Assembly (NCBI RefSeq): GCF_016906995.1
Contig: NZ_JAFBBD010000011.1
Span: forward strand, 1-64,000
DNA from: Spongiibacter marinus
GTDB taxonomy: Bacteria > Pseudomonadota > Gammaproteobacteria > Pseudomonadales > Spongiibacteraceae
Direction of reading: 5' to 3'
Length of the DNA stretch: 64,000 nt
This document shows positions 1 to 9,805 of the stretch, in pieces (positions within the stretch are counted from its first letter, which is position 1; every line of letters starts with the position of its first letter). Made by a program: the position numbers and the translations under genes. A model generated the notes under the pieces. The model worked only from the letters and a program-made list of their open reading frames with translations, did not search any database and was not told where the DNA came from.

Positions 1-852
1 TGACTCGGTGCTCATTGGATACTCCAGATCTGAAAAGTCTGGAGCGTAGCGAAGTCCCGGCAGCAATTTTAGGTGGGGTTTATAGACCGCTTACGTATCG
101 TCTAGTTAACACGCTAGCGGAGGAGCGCTGCTTTGATAGAGCTTCGAGCGTTAACTCGGCCCTTCGTTTGATATTCCGCTCTACTTGATGGAGTCCTTGA
201 AGGTAGGGTTTTCTAGCTTGAAGCAAACTAACATGAAGGCAGTCATTTGCAAAAATCAGGTGCTCATTTCACTCGTTTCTGGGTTTTTTAACGAGATGTC
301 GCTGGTACGTGCATGGCGCACTTAGCGGTGGTTATCGGGAGGCTGCCGCTGGGGTTTGCTCCATTGTTTCGAAATATGCTTTTTTTGCCACCATTAGAAC
401 AGGCATTGCGGGGCCAATCTGACCCTACATAATGCCAAAGCCATGTTCCACTCGAGCGCGGATTCTCGACTTTCTTAAGTTGAAGTCGAACTGAGCTTCA
501 GTAAATGTCCGATATCGGCTGTCTGTCTTTTAAGTCTAGTCCAGCGTGGAGTGATCCTTGCAGATCGCACTACATTTTCCGTTCTAAACCCACTCGCCAA
601 AGATCAGCTCTTGTTCGACGCTGCTCGGCCTACGACTCGTTGCCTGTGGATTGGGGTAGAGGTGGGGCAATTGCTATGACTACTCCAAGCTAGGGGGTAA
701 GGTCACATGTCTTCGAGAAAATGCTACTTGAGACTATTCCAGGAGTGCTTCTCGAGGCTTTTTGTCAGGGAAAGTTGTTTTATCGTTTTTGCGATGCCTC
801 TATGATCAGGGTGAGTAACCTTCGTTCGTTGGCAGCTATAATCAAAGGTGTC
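1..852. other. No recognisable gene
   Basis: Only short open frames without recognisable motifs occur here, such as 505-693 and 721-945, and none has a convincing ribosome binding site. A short inverted repeat (CTCCAGA/TCTGGAG) lies near position 23-46 but has no T-run, so I do not call it a terminator. The stretch is probably degraded accessory DNA next to the IS-rich region. Confidence 0.4.
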
Positions 853-1863
853 CTAATTTTTATTCTTAAAATAGTCTCTTGGTGCTACACCATACCAGCG
901 TTTAAATGCGCGGTTAAAAGAACTTTGTTCAGAATAGCCCAATAAGCCGGAGATCTGAGATATTGGTAGTCTATTATCTCTCATGAATTTTTCAGCCTCC
1001 TGCTTCCTGACTGAATCTAGCAGCTGTTCGTAAGTGTATCCGCATTCTTTAAGGCGACGATGTAGGGATCGCTCGTTCATGTTGAGATGCTCAGCTATAA
1101 AAGCGCGAGATAGCTTTGCGGTAGGCATTATTTTTTTAATTAAATCCCTAACTTCAGTGTCCAAAGACTGATGTAGTCCCTCATGTTTGTTTTCATCAAG
1201 ATATTTCACGATTATTTTGTATAACGCAGAGTTACCAGATGGTATTTTTTCCTGAAGGGCTTTGGGGGAGAGTAAATTGCCATTATGGCTTCTGTTGAAT
1301 TTAACTGTAACGGGAAAATGTTTCTTGTATGTATTTTCACTGGAAATCGGAGCGTGTTTAAACCATATGGCATCGACAATAAGGTGGTGATTTATCATAA
1401 TCCGAATAATTTCAAAGCACGCTGTAACCATGTGCTCTGTAGCTTGAGGGAACTGCTCGCCCGTTCTGTCACGTATTTCTAGGCTTGCAATTGTGGTACC
1501 TGATATGTCTTCCAGAGAAAGCTTTATTGCTGGTGTAAAAAAATAAAGGTAGGCGCCAACTGTTACTATAGCCTTTTCAACCGTAGCCGCTGATATCACT
1601 ATAAACGCGACAGGCCCTAGTATATTGTGGTCCTGCTTTTTGGCTAGACGAATGCCAAAATCGGAGCAGTTAAATATTTTAGAACAGTCCTCCAATAAAT
1701 TGCAAAATTCTGAGTAAGGGAATATATAATTTTCGTCTGTAAGTTTTTTTACATCTATATCATGCTTTTGCAAAATTAGAGCCGGGTCACCGTTTAATTC
1801 TTTCACCAATTCACAAAATCCATTTAAACATGTCGGCTTTACATAATTTTTTGAATAATCCAT
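853..1863 (-). CDS. AraC family transcriptional regulator (arabinose-binding-type N-terminus)
   Basis: This 336-residue protein has the layout of the AraC subfamily that carries an 'Arabinose_bd' sensory domain (about residues 20-210) followed by two helix-turn-helix motifs (about 235-333). The C-terminal part shows the family signature, with LLGYSEQSSFNRAFKRWYG as the second recognition region. A GGAG sits about nine bases before the ATG. Members of this subfamily often control alkane, terpene or fatty-acid catabolism. Here the nearest catabolic operon is alkB with its rubredoxins, about 3 kb away across an IS wreck. Control of alkB or of the TonB receptor gene is inference only. It is a more distant relative of the AraC genes at 13.7-14.7 kb and 26.2-27.2 kb. 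Confidence 0.9.
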   Translation of the reverse strand: MDYSKNYVKPTCLNGFCELVKELNGDPALILQKHDIDVKKLTDENYIFPYSEFCNLLEDCSKIFNCSDFGIRLAKKQDHNILGPVAFIVISAATVEKAIVTVGAYLYFFTPAIKLSLEDISGTTIASLEIRDRTGEQFPQATEHMVTACFEIIRIMINHHLIVDAIWFKHAPISSENTYKKHFPVTVKFNRSHNGNLLSPKALQEKIPSGNSALYKIIVKYLDENKHEGLHQSLDTEVRDLIKKIMPTAKLSRAFIAEHLNMNERSLHRRLKECGYTYEQLLDSVRKQEAEKFMRDNRLPISQISGLLGYSEQSSFNRAFKRWYGVAPRDYFKNKN

Positions 1864-2213
1864 TGGTAAAAATCTCCGATTGTAAGAAAGAATTCAACGA
1901 GCATGATGGGTGACGCTACTGCTATTTTAGTAAGCTCTTTTTTTATTGCAATTTCTCGCTTTAATTTGTTCTCTATCTAGTGGTTGAAGAAAGGTACAAA
2001 AGTAGCATTATGCCGCAGTTTCCCTGCACGATCACGCTGGGCTGTAAGCTTCGTTCCTTTTGCAAAGCTGCAGGTTTCACTATCGTATTGTTAGCATTAA
2101 GTCGCGGCCGAAGCTACACTGCTTCGGGCGTTGGCGTCATTTTGTTGTGGCTAGCGCATCGGGGATCGGGATTTTCCGGATAACTCAGGCAACTCCGCGC
2201 AACTCTATGAGCA
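1864..2213. other. Intergenic, no gene seen
   Basis: This 350-base stretch lies upstream of the AraC gene and before the IS3 remnant. It must carry the AraC promoter on the minus strand, but I cannot pick a convincing hexamer pair. The frame 1980-2183 has no recognisable features. Confidence 0.4.
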
Positions 2214-2345
2214 TATCTAAGATATACAGCAGAATTTAAGGATGAGTCCGTTCATCAGATCATTGAAACGAAATATTCAGTCAGCGATGCATCGGAGTGG
2301 ATAGGTGTCTCTGATCACAGCTTGTAAAAGAGGGTTAACGCCGCG
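2214..2345 (+). pseudogene. IS3-family transposase OrfA, N-terminal remnant
   Basis: The plus-strand frame starting at AGA TAT ACA reads RYTAEFKDESVHQII, then SVSDASEWIGVSDHSL, a stop, and KRVNA. This matches the helix-turn-helix N-terminus of IS3-group OrfA, where the usual form is 'RYTxEFKxEAV ... LGVSxHSLYKWV'. An in-frame stop replaces the tyrosine codon of SLYK, so the gene is dead. The remainder of OrfA is missing, replaced by IS256-type sequence. Confidence 0.75.
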
Positions 2346-2391
2346 ACGGGTAGGGTCAAAAATCTTTCGCACATTCTTTGGCGGTGGCTTC

Positions 2392-3530
2392 TCAAGCTGA
2401 GTGTTGTGCCTCCAAATCATGCTGCCTTAGCCAGTCCATTGAGACGTACTTGCGGGTGCCCCATTTGGTGATGGTGATGTGGCGTAACCTGGCTCCGACC
2501 AGCATCACTCCCGACTCCCCATCAGGAAACGCTCCGACTACCCGAGTCCGGCGCCGAATCTCCCGCATGATTCTTTCCATCGGATTATTGGTCTTGAGCT
2601 TAAACCAAGGGGTTGGGGGGATAGCTGTAGTACGTGAGGGTTCCGTTAAACTTGGAGTCGATCAGGTCGGCGGCTTTGGCCAGCGCCATTTCGCAAAGCT
2701 CTGCCACGACTTTGACGGCCCTTTCTTGCGCCGCAGTCCGATTCTCCTGGGCATGAATGGCCTTGAGCATCGCGGCCACCTGCCGCATTTTATTGCGCGG
2801 TACATGGCTGAAGCCATTGCGGAAGAAGTGTACGGCACGGCGCAGCGCTGCCAGTCGGCATCGGAGTAGCAGTCGGCGATGGATTCCACCAGACCCGGGC
2901 AGGCATCCGAAATGATAAGCTGGACGCCCTTCAAACCGCGCTGTTTGAGGTGTGCCAGGAAGCCACCCCAGCCGGTATTGTCTTCCTCGTGGCCTTCATG
3001 AACATCGAGAATGCTACGGTAACCGTCTTGATCAACCCCAATGGCGACCAATACTGAGACATTCTTGGCCTCGCTGGTCCAGCTGTGCTTCAGGACGATG
3101 CCATTGAGGTGGACAAAAGCGAGCTTGCCCTTAATGGGCCGGTCACGCCCCGTCTCAATGTGCTGATAGACTTTTTTGTTTAGCTTGCTGAAAGTGTCAG
3201 AACTGAAACGGGTGCCACACATGGCATCGGTAATATCCTCGACCCGGCGCTCAGATACACCTGCCAGATACATCTCCATCAGCGCCTCCTTGATGGAAGC
3301 TTCCCGTCGCTTGTAGCGCTCAATGATGGCAGTCTCAAAGGCCTGCCTGCGCAGTTTGGGCATCTGCAGCTTGACTTCACCCCCCCCCTTGGAGTGGAGC
3401 GTGCGCGCGCGTATCAACGCGAACTGGGCTGCGCTCGTAGCGTTGGGCGCCGCACATGGCATCGGCCTCGGCATGCTTTGAATGTGTCAACTGCTCGATG
3501 TGTTGGGCGTAGGCATTTATAAGCGGCTTG
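2392..3530 (-). pseudogene. IS256-family (Mutator-like) transposase, multiply frameshifted
   Basis: Three minus-strand frames together give an almost complete IS256-type transposase. The largest (3474 down to 2662) contains KLRRQAFETAIIERYKRRE, then YLAGVSERRVEDITDAM and LIISDACPGLVES, ending at DWQRC. Frame changes then lead to REVAAMLKAIHAQ-type and ERIMREIRRRTRVVGAFPDG segments. A further shift near 3410 joins an upstream EADAMCGAQRYERSP segment. The first catalytic aspartate, normally in 'YLDGIVLK', reads HLNGIVLK here, so the active site is lost too. It is clearly inactive. Confidence 0.9.
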
Positions 3531-3609
3531 CTATACGGCTGCCTGACCGAGCTTTTGAGTATTGCCGTTGCTTATACGCAAATCTTAATATGCCAGCTAT
3601 GATATTTAT

Positions 3610-4258
3610 GTTTTCCCCAGGGTGTTTCAGTAACTCCGTGAAATTGGCGAGCCGTTCGGTGTTCAGCGCTTAATGAAAATCATCCGAAATCACCAAATCA
3701 AGTCAGATCGTGGCTATAAGGTATCGTGTACGATCACTCGCTGAACGGCGATAATTGCACCGAATTAGCTAACTCGGGCATTTATTGAGTTATTGCTGAG
3801 CAGTCAGATCAATTTTCGGTCACCGATATCACCACTATAAGAACCAGGCTTGGGCTGGAGCTATCTCGCAACTGTAGTCGACCTGCCCTACAGAATAATC
3901 CGGGGTTGCTTGATGAAGCCTAATTCAAAAAAACAGTGGTCTAGAAGAGATATTGGCGGCCGCTTGGCGTCGGCGCCCGAGGTAGCGTGAGGCCAAAGAA
4001 ACAGATCAGGAACCAATACGGCAGTCATGCTTGACCGCGATTCTGTACGAAACACGACTAACAACCCAGTATAAGCCGGTGCGGCAACTGCCGTGATTAA
4101 ACGGCTGCGGAGTCCTTCTTCATCGGTTTGAAAAAGGAGCAAATCAAGAAACGCATCTGTAAAACCGGTGACGTTGCCCGCACCGATGTGTTCGACTGCA
4201 TCGAGATGTTCTACAATCAAACCCGCCGCCACAGCCACCTCGGCAGCGTTAGCTTAAG
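3610..4258 (+). pseudogene. IS3-family transposase OrfB, decayed C-terminal remnant
   Basis: Reading the plus strand across several frames gives consecutive OrfB blocks: LREIGEPFGVQRLMKIIRNH, IKSDRGYKV, VTDITTIRTRLG, GWSYLATVVDL, then AAESFFIGLKKEQIKKRI and FDCIEMFYNQTRRHSHLGS. This is the order of the rve integrase domain of IS3-group transposases. Stops and frameshifts separate the blocks, and the segment around DNAVAES is damaged (D-stop-T-A-A-E-S). The long minus-strand open frame over 3888-4238 is only its antisense shadow. Confidence 0.85.
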
Positions 4259-4398
4259 CCTTTGAAGCCACTTTAAAAGCGACGCTTTGTAAATCTATAA
4301 TATCCCAAGAGGTACCGTTTATCCTTCTAGTTCGCCCCGCGCTTGCATTCCGTTGTGATATGGTATTGTCTTTATATGTCGGATGTTATTTTGGGTTG

Positions 4399-4560
4399 CT
4401 AAATAATATGAAAGAAATCTTCCTTTGGTGCCGAACACTCTAAACAGCACCAGCTGTCATCAAGCTCGGAGAATGGCGTACCCGGCTCGATGCCATCTTC
4501 TGGGCAGCCTAGTGCCTCGTCATATATAAACCCGCATGTAGAACACTCAAACTTAGCCAT
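4399..4560 (-). CDS. Rubredoxin (second in operon, 53 aa)
   Basis: This small iron-sulfur electron carrier would pass electrons from an NAD(P)H-dependent rubredoxin reductase to AlkB. The protein begins MAKFECSTCGFIYDEALG and ends with SWCCLECSAPKEDFF. The Fe ligands are CxxC at residues 6/9 and CLEC at 39/42. The second ligand loop has Leu where rubredoxins usually have Pro, and an extra Cys directly before the first ligand (W-C-C-L-E-C). It lies 27 bases downstream of a second rubredoxin gene and the same transcript would come from alkB. The ATG is fixed by the conserved N-terminus. It differs enough from its neighbour that the two may have separate roles. Confidence 0.9.
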   Translation of the reverse strand: MAKFECSTCGFIYDEALGCPEDGIEPGTPFSELDDSWCCLECSAPKEDFFHII

Positions 4561-4587
4561 AAAAATGTATCCCCGTTGTTCGATGAG

Positions 4588-4761
4588 CTATGTTTTATCT
4601 ATAGCAATAAAGTCAGGTTTTTCGCGAACAAAGCAATCTGGGCAAGGGAAATCCTTTGGCAAATCATCCCATGGCGTCCCCTTGGGGTAGCCCTCTCTGG
4701 GGCAGCCATCCTCATTTCGATAGATATATCCACAATCAGGACATTGAAAATCTTTAGACAT
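4588..4761 (-). CDS. Rubredoxin (first in operon, 57 aa)
   Basis: This is a canonical rubredoxin: MSKDFQCPDCGYIYRNEDG, then CPREGYPKGTPWDDLP, then DFPCPDCFVREKPDF. Both CxxC pairs are intact (Cys7/Cys10 and Cys40/Cys43), and the CPDCG/CPDC loops are of the type competent to donate electrons to alkane hydroxylases (the AlkG2-like class, by family knowledge). It starts 96 bases downstream of the alkB stop and 27 bases before the second rubredoxin, so all three probably form one operon. No rubredoxin reductase gene occurs in this window. Confidence 0.92.
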   Translation of the reverse strand: MSKDFQCPDCGYIYRNEDGCPREGYPKGTPWDDLPKDFPCPDCFVREKPDFIAIDKT

Positions 4762-4857
4762 GTGCTCACCTACATTACATCTCTGCCAGCGTTTAAAAGC
4801 TGGCAGGAAGCTTTTCCGGTTAATTATTTACGTTGGAGAAGGGCGATAATATAAAAC

Positions 4858-6060
4858 TCAAGCCCCTGTTAACTTCAGACTCAAGCTTTTGTATTTCTCT
4901 TTTTTGTCTGGCGAGATATTAACCTTGTTGAGGTCACCATTAGCCCAGGTAATAACCCTCTGGTCCATCAAGGCAAACCATAATGGAGGGATCATGGCAA
5001 TACCGAACATGGCGGGATACCCAAATGGCATCGTTGGTACGTTGTCATAATCCCGGAGAACCTGATACGGTTTGGTTGGATGAGCGTGATGATCCGAATG
5101 ACGCTGTAAATGCAACAAGAGTAGGTTTGAGGCTTTGGAGTTGCTGTTCCATGAATGATGTGGTTGGCACCTTTCATATCTACCCGATTGAAGCTTTTCT
5201 CTCAATAGCCCGTAATGTTCAGTATAATTGGCGCATGTTAACTGCCACCAACCATATGCGGCAGATAGTAATAAAAAGGGAATCATAATCCAGCCAAAGA
5301 GCGATACAATGATTGAATAGGCCGTTATCGTTATTAATGCTGGTTGAATAATTTCATTACTAAATGACCAAGATGATTTACCGAGTCTTGCGAGTCTCGC
5401 TTTCTCTAAGTGCCAGGCTCTTTTGGCTGCGCCGGGTATTTCTCTTAGCATAAACTTATAGATGTTCTCGCCGAGGCGACTAGAGGCTGGGTCCTCGGGT
5501 GTCGCAACATCTTTATGGTGGCCCTTGTTATGCTCTATCGTAAAATGACCATATCCACTACATGCCAAGATTATTTTTGCCGCAGCTAATTGCCCCTTGT
5601 CATTTACTTTATGTCCAAGTTCATGTCCTGCTACCAAGGCCAAGCCATTTGCAAGGCCTAGGGAAAGAGCGGCGCCCAAGATGCTGAGCCAGCCCCATGA
5701 CAGCCCGTTCTTCGCAACAGCATAGGACATTGCAAAAACCGCCACCCAATGCATAGCTGTAGCAAAATACATAAGTTTTACATAATATCGATCCTTCGAT
5801 AACTCTGCGGAAAGATCCTCATTCGGATTGGCGGGGTCATCTCCCATCAGGTGATCTATAAAGGGAAATATTAAATAAAAAAAGACAACAAATAGCCAGA
5901 ACCAAGCACCATTACCTGATTTTAGAGCGATATACGCAGAAAGTATCGGCACTAGAGGCAGGGCGAGGGACGACAAATATAAATATTTTTTGCTTGTGAC
6001 CCATGCCGTGTTCGCCAAAGATAAATGTCCCAAAGGATCGTTCGCTGCAATCTTCTTCAT
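4858..6060 (-). CDS. alkB: Alkane 1-monooxygenase AlkB
   Basis: This integral-membrane non-heme diiron hydroxylase converts n-alkanes to 1-alkanols using electrons from rubredoxin. At 400 residues it has the usual length of the family. The histidine boxes are all present: HELGH (146-150), EHNKGHH (176-182), NYTEHYG (278-284) and LQRHSDHH (318-325). Hydrophobic stretches near 27-48, 52-70, 96-115, 122-145 and 243-272 fit its six-helix topology. AGGAG lies six bases upstream of the ATG. Two rubredoxin genes follow on the same strand. Regulation is probably by an AraC-type activator, since three are encoded in this window, but which one acts here is not shown by the sequence. Confidence 0.97.
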   Translation of the reverse strand: MKKIAANDPLGHLSLANTAWVTSKKYLYLSSLALPLVPILSAYIALKSGNGAWFWLFVVFFYLIFPFIDHLMGDDPANPNEDLSAELSKDRYYVKLMYFATAMHWVAVFAMSYAVAKNGLSWGWLSILGAALSLGLANGLALVAGHELGHKVNDKGQLAAAKIILACSGYGHFTIEHNKGHHKDVATPEDPASSRLGENIYKFMLREIPGAAKRAWHLEKARLARLGKSSWSFSNEIIQPALITITAYSIIVSLFGWIMIPFLLLSAAYGWWQLTCANYTEHYGLLREKLQSGRYERCQPHHSWNSNSKASNLLLLHLQRHSDHHAHPTKPYQVLRDYDNVPTMPFGYPAMFGIAMIPPLWFALMDQRVITWANGDLNKVNISPDKKEKYKSLSLKLTGA

Positions 6061-7246
6061 AAAGCACTCCTGGGGCGCCCTTTTTTATCTGAAAAATAAC
6101 AGGCGGCGGAATTGATACGTTAAGGCATATTGGCAACGGTAAATTATATAATGAGAGCGCACTATGTATTGTCATCTCGTTATGTATATTTATCATTTCG
6201 GACGATGTTCGGCGTATTTTTTCGTGGAGTTCGGCTGTCTTAGAGGTCCTGAACGATGTTCTAAGTCTAGTGGCTTTTGGTGACTTCGATTCGTGAATTA
6301 CTGTTGCAAAACCTTGTAAGTAGGGGTCTAAAATCGATTAAGTCAAGAGCGCCTCGGTCGGGACTCCATTTATCACGAGTAATAATGATTCCAGCTAAGT
6401 CGATGTGGTGAGGTGCGTATGCAGGCCTGGTCGCGTCAGTCGTAGAATAATTCTGTGCCACATTGGTTTAGGTGTTTTCTATTTTATAGCCTTTGTTGAG
6501 GTGTATCCTGAGTGTGGAGATTGGAATACTTCTGATTTAGTGTCTTGGCTTGTGAAAAGCAACCATAGCTAAAAAGTTGCGAAGAGTTTTATCTTTGTGT
6601 GCCATTGGGTTGTCATAGCTGGACAAATAGGCATTCATGCTTGGCGGATCGTTGGGTGTCTCTATGGGTTTCTGTCGCATATAAAGTCAATGCCCATCAG
6701 TGTTCAGGTTGTGGTCGTTATTCGCCTGTCGTGATTGGTGCTTTGGGGTCGATTTTACTTGGCGTAAGGCGAGATTTCGTGCGGTCTGGCTGCTGCGGAT
6801 TGCACATACCAATAATTGTTTTAAATTGAGTCGCTCACCTGGTTTGGTGATGGGTTACGGGAGGATGAGGGGCCGCTTTGCAAGCGGGGCACCTGGCTTT
6901 GCGAAGGCCGCTCGGGCTAAGTATGGGGAGGGGTAATTTTCTTCCGTTGGGGAGATGATGTGTGTGACCGCTAATGTAAAGAGAAAGTCCTGATAAGGCA
7001 ATTAATTTGCTTTGTTGTTGGGTAGTATCGCTCATCTATATCTGCAATAAACTGCTGGCGCAGGGGGTTTAGAATAATTGCGTCAGTCCGGAACGTGCCA
7101 GTAGGGGGCAGCCTTGAATGAGTATGTGGCTCCGTTCGAGGAATCGCTTTTAGAACGTCCATCATTTGGCCGATGGCTGGCTGGAATTTTTGGCCCTGGA
7201 GCAGAGGTTGTGGTTTGCCGTCAACCAGTTAGAAGGTTGGCATAAT
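6061..7246. other. Long intergenic region, probably degraded DNA
   Basis: About 1.2 kb separates the divergent alkB and TonB-receptor genes. Short frames occur at 6267-6461 (minus) and 6599-6936 (plus). The latter includes QCSGCGRYSPVVIGAL and a WRKARFRAVWLL segment that could be transposase debris, but I cannot name a family. The stretch should also hold the divergent promoters. Nothing else is recognised. Confidence 0.4.
6143..6148 (-). promoter_or_regulatory. Putative -10 box of the alkB operon
   Basis: On the minus strand TATAAT lies about 80 bases upstream of the alkB start. The 17-base-spaced -35 position reads CAATAC, a poor match. That is typical of activator-dependent promoters. Confidence 0.4.
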
Positions 7247-7252
7247 TATAAT
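7247..7252 (+). promoter_or_regulatory. Putative -10 box for the TonB-receptor gene
   Basis: TATAAT lies 23 bases before the ATG at 7275. No good -35 hexamer is seen at 16-18 bases, so an activator is likely needed. The spacing would give a very short leader with GAGG as the ribosome binding site. Confidence 0.35.
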
Positions 7253-7274
7253 CGACAAACTTTTGAGGTGATTG

Positions 7275-9776
7275 ATGTTTAATCGTTATGTATATCTTGG
7301 TGGCCTAGTGCTGGTCTCCGGGTTTGGCTGTATGAAAGCTGTTCATGCGGCGCCAATGCTTGAGGAGGTTTTGGTAACTGCGCAAAAGAAATCTGAAAGC
7401 ACCCAGGATACGCCTATAGCGATAACGGGGATGTCGGAAAACACATTGGAAAAATTTGGCTTTTCCAGTGCTAACGATATCTCGGCTCAAGTACCAAATA
7501 TGCAGGTTAGTGGTCCTTACGGGGATGTTCAGCCGATATTTTCAATCAGGGGGGTGAGTATGTCTGATTACTCCTCTAATCAAGCCAGCCCTATCGGTGT
7601 GTACAATGATGAGGCATACATGGGCGCGGTATATACTCATGGGATGAGCTTTTTTGATGTGGCTCGCCTAGAGGTACTACGGGGGCCGCAGGGAACGCTG
7701 TATGGTAAGAATACGACTGGTGGTGCGATAAACATCATAACAAAGACCCCAGAAATTAATGAGGGGTTTCACTACAATATTAAGCAAGGTATCGGTAACT
7801 ATAATAGCCAGAAGGGTGACTATGGTGTTGAGGGTACGTTAATAGAGGATGTTCTGGCAGCAAGATTGGCGTATTCATATTCGCGAAGAGATGGTTACTA
7901 CGAAAATCGATTTGGCGGAAATGACCTCTCCCAGCAAGATTTTCAGGGGGCCAGATTAGTTCTTAATGCAAATGTTTCCGACAATATAAATATGGTGTTT
8001 AAGTACACCAAGGCCAGAAATGACGGCCTAGCTAGCCCTAGTAGAAACGAACCTCGTGGCGATTTATCAAAAAACCCTGCATTGGTTACAGCGCTAGAGA
8101 CGGCTGGCGTCGGTGTAAATGATCGGCCAAATAATGGCTACATAGATATAGTTGGCTATTCTCGGCCGGCAGAAGGTCTGGATTATTATGAAGTTGACGA
8201 CAACTTCACTGGTCCTTTGGTCGTTAATCTGGATCAGTTGGTGCATAAGATTGAATATTTGAATGATTCATACACATTGACATCTATTACCTCATATACA
8301 GACAACGACTACGCCCAGGCTCAAAACGTTGATGGTAGTCCCGAGGAGCATCTCGAAATTAACTGGTCCGTAGCAACCCAGGCCTTCAGTCAAGATCTTC
8401 GGCTATCTACAACCCTTGGCGACGATGTCGACTTAATTGCTGGCGCGTACTATGCCTGGGAAGATCAGCAACTCCATAATATTTATAGCCTTTATGGCAC
8501 GCCTCCGGATTTGAGAACTGCGGTGACCTTTCCTGGTGTTACCGGTTACTATCCCTATCTTCTTGACTTTGGTGCTCTTGACCAGAAAATGGACACAGAG
8601 AAGGAAAGCCTTGCTGTTTATTCTCAGCTGAGATGGAATATTACGGCGCAGCTCGGCATGGATTTTGGGCTACGCTATACGGAGGACAGTGTTGATCTTC
8701 GCTACTTGAACATCTCCCGCGTCGGCTATGATGGATCACCCCGCGGAACATATGTACCGGGGAATACGACAGGAGTCGATAACATTTTTATACCCCTCAA
8801 CGTCGCTGGTCAGAGTCCGTTAGAGCCTGGGCTGCTCATACAACAGCTGTTGAGTGGTGATCTAACATTGGACGATATTTTGCTAACAGCTCGTACAGGC
8901 TATACCCATGGCCCGTACACCACAGAATCGGCAACACCGATGAGCTCAAAGGAGAAAGAGTGGACGGGTAAGCTTGGCATTGACTACAGATTTAATGATT
9001 CGCTTATGGTTTATGCGTCATACAGTAAAGGCTTTCGCTCGGGCAATTTCAATTCAGGTGTGTACTATGAGGAGCGTGATTTTGAGAATGCCTATGCCTC
9101 GCCAGAGTTTCTTGACGCTTATGAGTTAGGTTTTAAGGCTGACTTTTGGGATAGAAGAGGCCGTGTCAATAGTGCCTTTTTCTATTATGACTACACAGAT
9201 CAACAATTTATTAATGTGGTTGGTGTGTCTAACTTCCTCGAAAATGCCGGTGGCTCGAAGATAATCGGGTTTGAGTCGGAGATGTTTTTTGCCCTTACAG
9301 AGAAGCTAACGGCGCAAATTGGTGTTGGTATTCTTGAAACTGAATACACTGAGCTTGAGCTTTCAAATGTTCAGACCGTTAATGATGACGATGATGTTGT
9401 TGACCTGTCTGGGAATGAGTTAATTTCGGCGCCGAAAATAAGCGCTAACGTTTCAATTGACTGGGAGCTGTTAAGTAATTCCTACGGCTATCTTAGCTTA
9501 AATGTAAACGGTAATTATCAGGACGATCAGTGGTACAGCGCGTACAATGATAAAATCGGTTACGACAAAATTAAGCAAGATGCTTACGCTATATATAATG
9601 CAAGAGTTACCTGGTTTTCACACAATGAAGATTATAGTGTGGCGTTATGGGGGAAAAACATTACGGAAACCAAGTACGACGCGTATGCAATAAATCTACA
9701 AGCAGGTTTTGGTTTTGATTACTACCAGCAAGGTGCGCCGGCAACTTATGGGCTTGAATTTACCTATAGATATTAA
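7275..9776 (+). CDS. TonB-dependent outer-membrane receptor
   Basis: This 833-residue outer-membrane transporter has an N-terminal signal peptide (to about residue 26, ending VHAAP), then a TonB-box-like segment EEVLVTAQKK, a plug domain (about 40-160) with SIRGVSM and ARLEVLRGPQGTLYGKNT, and a 22-strand-type barrel ending in aromatic residues (FTYRY). A TTG lies one codon upstream, but GAGG at 7265-7268 is spaced better for the ATG at 7275. The receptor belongs to the broad 'TonB-dependent receptor' group common in marine and sphingomonad degraders, not to a named siderophore class. Between the alkB and CYP153 modules, uptake of a hydrophobic substrate is a reasonable inference. The gene for a small secreted protein follows 29 bases later. 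Confidence 0.93.
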   Translation: MFNRYVYLGGLVLVSGFGCMKAVHAAPMLEEVLVTAQKKSESTQDTPIAITGMSENTLEKFGFSSANDISAQVPNMQVSGPYGDVQPIFSIRGVSMSDYSSNQASPIGVYNDEAYMGAVYTHGMSFFDVARLEVLRGPQGTLYGKNTTGGAINIITKTPEINEGFHYNIKQGIGNYNSQKGDYGVEGTLIEDVLAARLAYSYSRRDGYYENRFGGNDLSQQDFQGARLVLNANVSDNINMVFKYTKARNDGLASPSRNEPRGDLSKNPALVTALETAGVGVNDRPNNGYIDIVGYSRPAEGLDYYEVDDNFTGPLVVNLDQLVHKIEYLNDSYTLTSITSYTDNDYAQAQNVDGSPEEHLEINWSVATQAFSQDLRLSTTLGDDVDLIAGAYYAWEDQQLHNIYSLYGTPPDLRTAVTFPGVTGYYPYLLDFGALDQKMDTEKESLAVYSQLRWNITAQLGMDFGLRYTEDSVDLRYLNISRVGYDGSPRGTYVPGNTTGVDNIFIPLNVAGQSPLEPGLLIQQLLSGDLTLDDILLTARTGYTHGPYTTESATPMSSKEKEWTGKLGIDYRFNDSLMVYASYSKGFRSGNFNSGVYYEERDFENAYASPEFLDAYELGFKADFWDRRGRVNSAFFYYDYTDQQFINVVGVSNFLENAGGSKIIGFESEMFFALTEKLTAQIGVGILETEYTELELSNVQTVNDDDDVVDLSGNELISAPKISANVSIDWELLSNSYGYLSLNVNGNYQDDQWYSAYNDKIGYDKIKQDAYAIYNARVTWFSHNEDYSVALWGKNITETKYDAYAINLQAGFGFDYYQQGAPATYGLEFTYRY

Positions 9777-9805
9777 AAAAGTAATAAACAATTGAGAGGT
9801 GTTAT

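Larger units (their letters stand above)
2214..4258 (+). mobile_element. Nested IS wreck: IS3-family remnant interrupted by an IS256-family remnant
   Basis: Plus-strand pieces of IS3 OrfA (2214-2345) and OrfB (3610-4258) lie on either side of a minus-strand IS256-type transposase pseudogene (2392 to about 3530). The order fits an IS256 element landing inside an IS3 element, after which both decayed. The exact IS256 ends are not clear. The motif AAAAATCTTTCGCACATTC around 2357-2375 may mark one end. Confidence 0.7.

Noticed and set aside
23-46. Hairpin CTCCAGA/TCTGGAG
   Set aside because: No T-run and no adjacent gene end, so no support for a terminator.
3888-4238. 116-codon minus-strand open frame
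   Set aside because: It is antisense to a recognisable IS3 OrfB remnant and has no domain of its own.
6599-6936. Overlapping plus-strand frames with QCSGCGRYSPVV
   Set aside because: The Cys pairs recall transposase zinc motifs, but nothing further matches, so I left it as intergenic.
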